This document shows, one piece after another, positions 60,145 through 64,000 of a stretch of 64,000 nt of DNA (positions are counted from its first letter, which is position 1; each line of letters begins with the position of its first letter). Both the position numbers and the translations under genes were made by a program. Under the pieces are notes generated by a model. The model saw nothing but the letters and a program-made list of their open reading frames with translations, made no database searches and was not told the DNA's origin. Location: positions 186,001 to 250,000 of the forward strand of contig CP133967.1 of the NCBI GenBank assembly GCA_036251935.1, read 5' to 3'. This DNA is from Orbaceae bacterium lpD04. Lineage in GTDB: Bacteria > Pseudomonadota > Gammaproteobacteria > Enterobacterales > Orbaceae.

Positions 60145-61506
60145 TTAAATAGGATTTTTCGCCAATGGTAATTCGATTTTAAAGCATGTTCCCTTGCCTA
60201 AATGACTATCAACGGCAATGCTTCCTTTATGCAATTTTACAATAAAATCAACAAAAGATAATCCTAATCCAGAACCTGATTGAGAACGTGATTTGTCAGA
60301 GCGATAAAAACGGTTAAAAATAAAAGGGAGATCGCTTTGCGCAATACCGATACCATTATCAACAATTAGAATAACCGCATTTTGTGCTGGCTTATCTTTA
60401 TAAATATCAATATTGATATAGCCATCTTCAGTGCCATATTGAACGGCATTATCAATCAAGTTGGTTATCATTCTTGAAAGCAACATGAGATCTGCATTTA
60501 CGATAACTTCTTTTTCAGATTCAACGTGAATGGTTATATTTTTTTCTTTTGCTCTCGGCGTTCGTTCTTCGGCAATATCACTAATAATATTACTAATATC
60601 AAGGTTTTCAAGTTCCATCGCTTGGGCTTGTTCATTACCTCGTGCAAGGATCATTAGCTGAGACAGCATTTGCTGCATATGCCTACTTTTATTAATAATC
60701 AGCGCTAAGGTTTGCGTACAAACTTGTAAATCTTTACTTTCTATCGCATATTCTGCATTGGTAATAATAACTGATATTGGTGTTCTAATTTCGTGTGATG
60801 CATCTGAGCTAAACTGTTTTTCTCTTTCAATAACACTTTGTACATTATCTGCCATATGATTAAATTCAGTGAGTAGCTCACCTATTTCATCTTTTGCGGC
60901 AATAAGCTCAATGCGTTTAGATAAGTCTCCATCACCGATTTCTTTGGCTGTTTTCGCGATCTTTTTAATCGGTTTTAGCCCCCAGCGAGTAATAAAAAAG
61001 CCACCTAAAGCTGCTAATAATAAACAAGGAATAATGGAAATAATCCCTTTTTCACGCATTGATTTTAACGCTTGAAAAGTGGGAGTGGTTTCTATTGTTG
61101 TTCTAAACCAACTGATCCCATTGGCGTTTTCATTTATAGGATTATCATAAATGAACCAGTATTGGCCGTCGCGCTCGACAGTGCGTATTTGTTCTAACTG
61201 TTTGGGAATTTCAGTCATCCAAGTTTCATATTGACCAGCCTTAACTTGATTTTGACTATTAAAAAAGACAAAGTAGATATCTTTCGGTAGCATTTTCCTT
61301 TCAAGCACAGCTAATTGAGCACTATTATCAGCACGAGTAATTAAGCGTGCTAGATTATTAGCGCCTTTTTGCATACCGACTCGGTGTTGTTCAAGTAATA
61401 TGTCATACATGGCATTATATGAGCCGGTTACCCCGATGGCTAAAAAAATCATTAGCATTAAGGTATACCATAAGGTTATTCGTGTTCGAATACTAATTTT
61501 TTTCAT
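60145..61506 (-). CDS. OmpR-family partner sensor histidine kinase
   Basis: The 453-residue kinase has membrane helix 1 (about 11-29), a periplasmic domain of about 120 residues, membrane helix 2 (about 155-175), HAMP (174-228), HisKA with His238 in SSDASHEIRTPISVI, and HATPase_c with N box NLIDNAVQYG, DNGIGIA and GSGLGLSF. It resembles CusS/BasS-type kinases. The signal is unknown. It overlaps the regulator gene by 14 bp. I start it at 61506 (GAGA upstream); the longer open frame reads back through the regulator gene and is not coding. Likely target: the macAB operon, convergent next door. Confidence 0.9.
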   Translation of the reverse strand: MKKISIRTRITLWYTLMLMIFLAIGVTGSYNAMYDILLEQHRVGMQKGANNLARLITRADNSAQLAVLERKMLPKDIYFVFFNSQNQVKAGQYETWMTEIPKQLEQIRTVERDGQYWFIYDNPINENANGISWFRTTIETTPTFQALKSMREKGIISIIPCLLLAALGGFFITRWGLKPIKKIAKTAKEIGDGDLSKRIELIAAKDEIGELLTEFNHMADNVQSVIEREKQFSSDASHEIRTPISVIITNAEYAIESKDLQVCTQTLALIINKSRHMQQMLSQLMILARGNEQAQAMELENLDISNIISDIAEERTPRAKEKNITIHVESEKEVIVNADLMLLSRMITNLIDNAVQYGTEDGYINIDIYKDKPAQNAVILIVDNGIGIAQSDLPFIFNRFYRSDKSRSQSGSGLGLSFVDFIVKLHKGSIAVDSHLGKGTCFKIELPLAKNPI

Positions 61507-62176
61507 TATAATCTCGTAATACATAGCCAACACCGCGCACGGTATGGAGCAGTTTATTATCAAAGCCATCATCAATTTTACGGCGTAAATAACCAATATA
61601 GACATCAATAACATTTGAGTCATTGTCATAGTCAAAATTCCAGACATGATCAATGATTTGATCGCGCGTTAATACTCTATTTGGGTTATGTAAAAAATAG
61701 CTTAAAATAGTGAATCCTTTTGCGGAAAGTTCAATGTGCTTACCATTGCGTGTAACTGCTCTAGTTGTTAAATCTAAGGTTAAATCGGCAAATTGTAATA
61801 CAGTTGATAGTTGCTCACTATTGCGGCGTAGCAAGGCCCTTATACGGGCAGAAAGTTCATCATAGATAAATGGTTTAACTAAGTAATCATCAGCGCCCGC
61901 ATCAAGGCCAAGGACTTTATCGCCAATGCCGTCTTTTGCAGTTAAAAGGAGTACTGGCGTTTTGTTATGCTTTTTACGCATCTGCTTAAGCACAGTTAGG
62001 CCATCTTGAATGGGTAACATGACATCCATGACAATACAATCGTAAATCCCCATTTCGATATAGCCTAAAGCCTCTTGGCCATCAGAAGCCATATCAACAC
62101 TATACCCTTCTTGAGATAAGCGTTTAGCTAAGACTGTCAAAATAGACTTTTCATCTTCAACAACAAGTATGCGCAT
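61493..62176 (-). CDS. OmpR/PhoB-family response regulator
   Basis: The 227-residue protein has a receiver domain with Asp51 (IVMDVMLP), the acidic pair in VVEDE and LLLTAKD / DDYLVKPF. The winged-helix DNA-binding domain contains LSAKGFTILSYFLHNPNRVL and SNVIDVYIGYLRRKI, ending HTVRGVGYVL. It begins at 62176 (MRILVVEDE); a longer frame adds 17 unlikely residues. It precedes its kinase with a 14-bp overlap. Tandem TTCAT repeats before macA are a candidate binding site. Confidence 0.92.
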   Translation of the reverse strand: MRILVVEDEKSILTVLAKRLSQEGYSVDMASDGQEALGYIEMGIYDCIVMDVMLPIQDGLTVLKQMRKKHNKTPVLLLTAKDGIGDKVLGLDAGADDYLVKPFIYDELSARIRALLRRNSEQLSTVLQFADLTLDLTTRAVTRNGKHIELSAKGFTILSYFLHNPNRVLTRDQIIDHVWNFDYDNDSNVIDVYIGYLRRKIDDGFDNKLLHTVRGVGYVLRDYNEKN

Positions 62177-62513
62177 AGCTATTTCTCTATTTATTTTATT
62201 TAGATTTATGATAACGGATTGTATCAAAATATTTTAGTAATATTTAAGATTATAAAATAGATGTATTTTCTCTATTTAAAATGAAAAGACAATAACTTTA
62301 CACGTGAAAATAGGCAAATAAGTTCGAATAAACAGATTTACGTTTTGAACCTAATGCAAATTTATTTTACTTGCCATTTCTTTACTTTTATACTCGAAAG
62401 CAATCTTGATTTAAATCAAATTTGGCTATACCATGCATAAAATTTTGTGGTTTAAAGTATAACAATTACTCTTCACTTCCATTGACCATTTTTATTTTAA
62501 GAAGGTACTACAA
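62177..62513. other. Divergent control region, regulator / autotransporter
   Basis: This 337-bp non-coding stretch separates the response regulator from the autotransporter gene. It holds an FNR box and a -10 toward the autotransporter, and an ATGAA element near 62281. No hairpin of note. Confidence 0.5.
62406..62443 (+). promoter_or_regulatory. FNR-dependent promoter of the second autotransporter
   Basis: TTGATTTAAATCAA (62406-62419) is a perfect FNR consensus TTGATNNNNATCAA. TAAAAT (62438-62443), a 5/6 match to TATAAT, lies downstream. The box centre is about 38-41 bp before the inferred start, the class II activation position. No good -35 is present, consistent with activator dependence. 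Confidence 0.65.
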
Positions 62514-64000
62514 GTGCACAATTCCTCATATTTAAAAAAATCATTAATCTGCCGCTTATTATTAGCCGCAATAGCATCAATGAGCACCTATGTCGTTCAA
62601 GCTGAAACCCTTTATATCAATGATAAACAGCCTAACCATTTATATGATAAGCTAGAAGGCCTCAACGAAAGTTTCAACGATGATATCCGTGTTGAGAACA
62701 ATGGCACCGAAGCGGCGATTACAAATAGTACGATAGGTGGCTCACTATCTGTGTTGTTTGGCGCGAAAGCAACGGCTGAGAATACGACCATTAGTTGTAC
62801 TAAAACAAGCTGTAAAGGCATTGATGTGCAAGGGATCGGGCATGATTCAAACGTAACTGGTGATTTATCTAAGTTCGTCGGTCATGATCTAACCATTACG
62901 TCAGATAGCGATGGATTATCAAGCACTGGATCTGCATTAGTTGATTTAACTGCGACTAACACTATGATTAAAATTAATGCCGGTCGTGATGGTTTAAACT
63001 TAAATGGCAGTGTATCAAGAAATGGCGCAATCAATACTACTTATGTTGATGGTTTTGATATTACCGCGGGCCGCTACGGTGTTTCAGCTACTATGGGAGC
63101 GCAGCTTAAGATCGCTAACGGAACGATTTCTACCGTTAATGATGGTGCCTATGGTTTTGATCTTGGCGGTGCAAACACTGAATATAGCACATCAATACAA
63201 ACTAAAGCCGATATTAAAAACGTAACTGTGCAAACATCTGGCAAAAAGGCTTACGGGATTTATAGCGAGCAACTAACAATAGGCGGTTATTTCGGAGCGA
63301 ACTCTTCTTGGGATAACTCGCATATTATTACCAATGGTGCTGGAAGTGTTGGTATTGTTGCAATATCTAATCCTAACTCAAACTCTAACAATAATAATGT
63401 CTACTTTAACAGTCGTTCTACTGTTAATACATTTGGTAATAATGCTTATGGCGTATGGTCACTCAGTGGTGCTAATGTCTATTTAGATACCAGTCAGGTA
63501 ACAACCCAAGGAACGAATTCTGTTGGTGTTTATAGTTACGATTATGGTAATACCTATATATATAATACGGCGAAAGTTGAAACGCTCGGTGATGGTGCTC
63601 ATGGTGCATTGGTTCAATATGCCGGCAATGTATTTTTAAATTATGGTTCGATTCTAACCCATGGCTTAGCGGCTGATGGTATTCATATGCTTGTTGGAAC
63701 GGCTGAAAATAATAATGTCATAAGTGGCTCAACGGTGAGTTTAGTCAAGTCAAATATTACATCGGAGCAGGGCTATGGCATAGCAACACAAGGCGGTAAG
63801 CTAGATGTTAAATTAAGTGATAATAGCTTGTTGCAAGGTAACTCAGGCTTAATGGATGTACAAAACTATATCGTTACAGGTAATGAGTCGCCAAAATGGG
63901 ATCAAGGTGTTACAACTGTCAACTTGCTAGTTGATGGTAACTCATCAGTTATTGGGAAAGTACAAACTGCGGATTCAGCCGCTGCTAATATGACGTTAAG
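62514..64000 (+). CDS. Autotransporter, N-terminal part (passenger), cut by window end
   Basis: An open frame runs from GTG 62514 to the window end (495 codons and still open). AAGAAGG lies about 8 nt upstream. A long signal peptide ends YVVQA before ETLYIND. The rest is a Gly/Asn/Thr/Ser-rich beta-helix passenger with recurring units such as DGAYGFDLGG, KKAYGIYSE, NNAYGVWSLSG and NSVGVYSYD, i.e. an A/V-Y-G-I/V-Y/W motif every 30-40 residues. This resembles pertactin-like autotransporters. The only cysteines noticed are a CTKTSC pair. Function (adhesion or other surface role) is unknown. It has no ATG start option before codon 23. Confidence 0.85.
   Translation, partial: MHNSSYLKKSLICRLLLAAIASMSTYVVQAETLYINDKQPNHLYDKLEGLNESFNDDIRVENNGTEAAITNSTIGGSLSVLFGAKATAENTTISCTKTSCKGIDVQGIGHDSNVTGDLSKFVGHDLTITSDSDGLSSTGSALVDLTATNTMIKINAGRDGLNLNGSVSRNGAINTTYVDGFDITAGRYGVSATMGAQLKIANGTISTVNDGAYGFDLGGANTEYSTSIQTKADIKNVTVQTSGKKAYGIYSEQLTIGGYFGANSSWDNSHIITNGAGSVGIVAISNPNSNSNNNNVYFNSRSTVNTFGNNAYGVWSLSGANVYLDTSQVTTQGTNSVGVYSYDYGNTYIYNTAKVETLGDGAHGALVQYAGNVFLNYGSILTHGLAADGIHMLVGTAENNNVISGSTVSLVKSNITSEQGYGIATQGGKLDVKLSDNSLLQGNSGLMDVQNYIVTGNESPKWDQGVTTVNLLVDGNSSVIGKVQTADSAAANMTL

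Noticed and set aside
61507-61653. N-terminal extension of the sensor kinase by 49 codons
   Set aside because: It reads in another frame through the response regulator gene; the ATG at 61506 has a ribosome site and starts a normal kinase N-terminus.

Overview
The window is a strongly AT-rich chromosomal segment from a gammaproteobacterium. Almost every protein resembles its Escherichia coli counterpart over the full length, and many E. coli neighbourhoods are preserved: tyrS-pdxY, rplU-rpmA-yhbE-obgE, ptsHI-crr, xerD-dsbC-recJ, malI/malXY, fkpA-tusDC and fabZ-lpxA-lpxB-rnhB. The low GC, together with divergence and missing accessory genes, fits an insect-gut gammaproteobacterium such as Orbaceae (Gilliamella/Frischella-like). 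That placement is an inference; no 16S rRNA gene is present.

Layout. 1-2.0 kb: the C-terminal end of an autotransporter plus an OmpA-domain lipoprotein. 2.1-7.9 kb: a short RodZ-like protein, pdxY, tyrS, putP, nth and smrB. 7.9-10 kb: an OprB-type sugar porin with a terminator hairpin in its leader, then a non-coding stretch carrying a RyhB small RNA gene with its Fur-box promoter. 10-12.9 kb: the obgE/yhbE/rpmA/rplU ribosome cluster. 13-24 kb: a nitrate/nitrite block (narX-narL, nirBD, cysG) with a nucleoside permease and a Sel1-repeat protein inside it. 24-30 kb: pgi, the PTS operon and a cysteine desulfidase. 30.2-30.7 kb: tRNA-His, tRNA-Pro and a cluster of palindromes with a duplicated tRNA trailer. 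31-40 kb: a ferredoxin translationally coupled to fhs, then sohB, xerD, dsbC, recJ and mpl. 40-44 kb: malXY and malI with a perfect operator. 44-51 kb: ettA, epmC, an MFS pump, argD with a paired ARG box, mscL, engB and tusCD. 51-55 kb: a lipoprotein form of FkpA, then fabZ, lpxA, lpxB and rnhB. 55-62 kb: macA-macB with their own outer-membrane factor and a convergent OmpR-family two-component system. 62.5-64 kb: the start of a second large autotransporter, behind a perfect FNR box, running off the window.

How the genes work together. Sugar enters through the OprB-type porin and is phosphorylated by the PTS (MalX with EI/HPr/EIIA) to feed Pgi. Nitrite is sensed by NarX-NarL and reduced by NirBD, with siroheme made by CysG. 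An FNR site and a NarL-type site indicate anaerobic control. Iron control is implied by RyhB. Envelope functions are over-represented: two autotransporters, lipoproteins, a porin, LpxA/LpxB, MacAB-OMF and MscL.

The most valuable observations are the ryhB gene and promoter at 9820-9946, the palindrome/GGA-loop cluster and tRNA-like remnant after tRNA-Pro, three TTCAT repeats at exact 11-bp spacing before macA, the FNR box before the second autotransporter, and hairpin terminators placed directly before the porin and cysG start codons. I saw no CRISPR array, prophage or intact insertion sequence.
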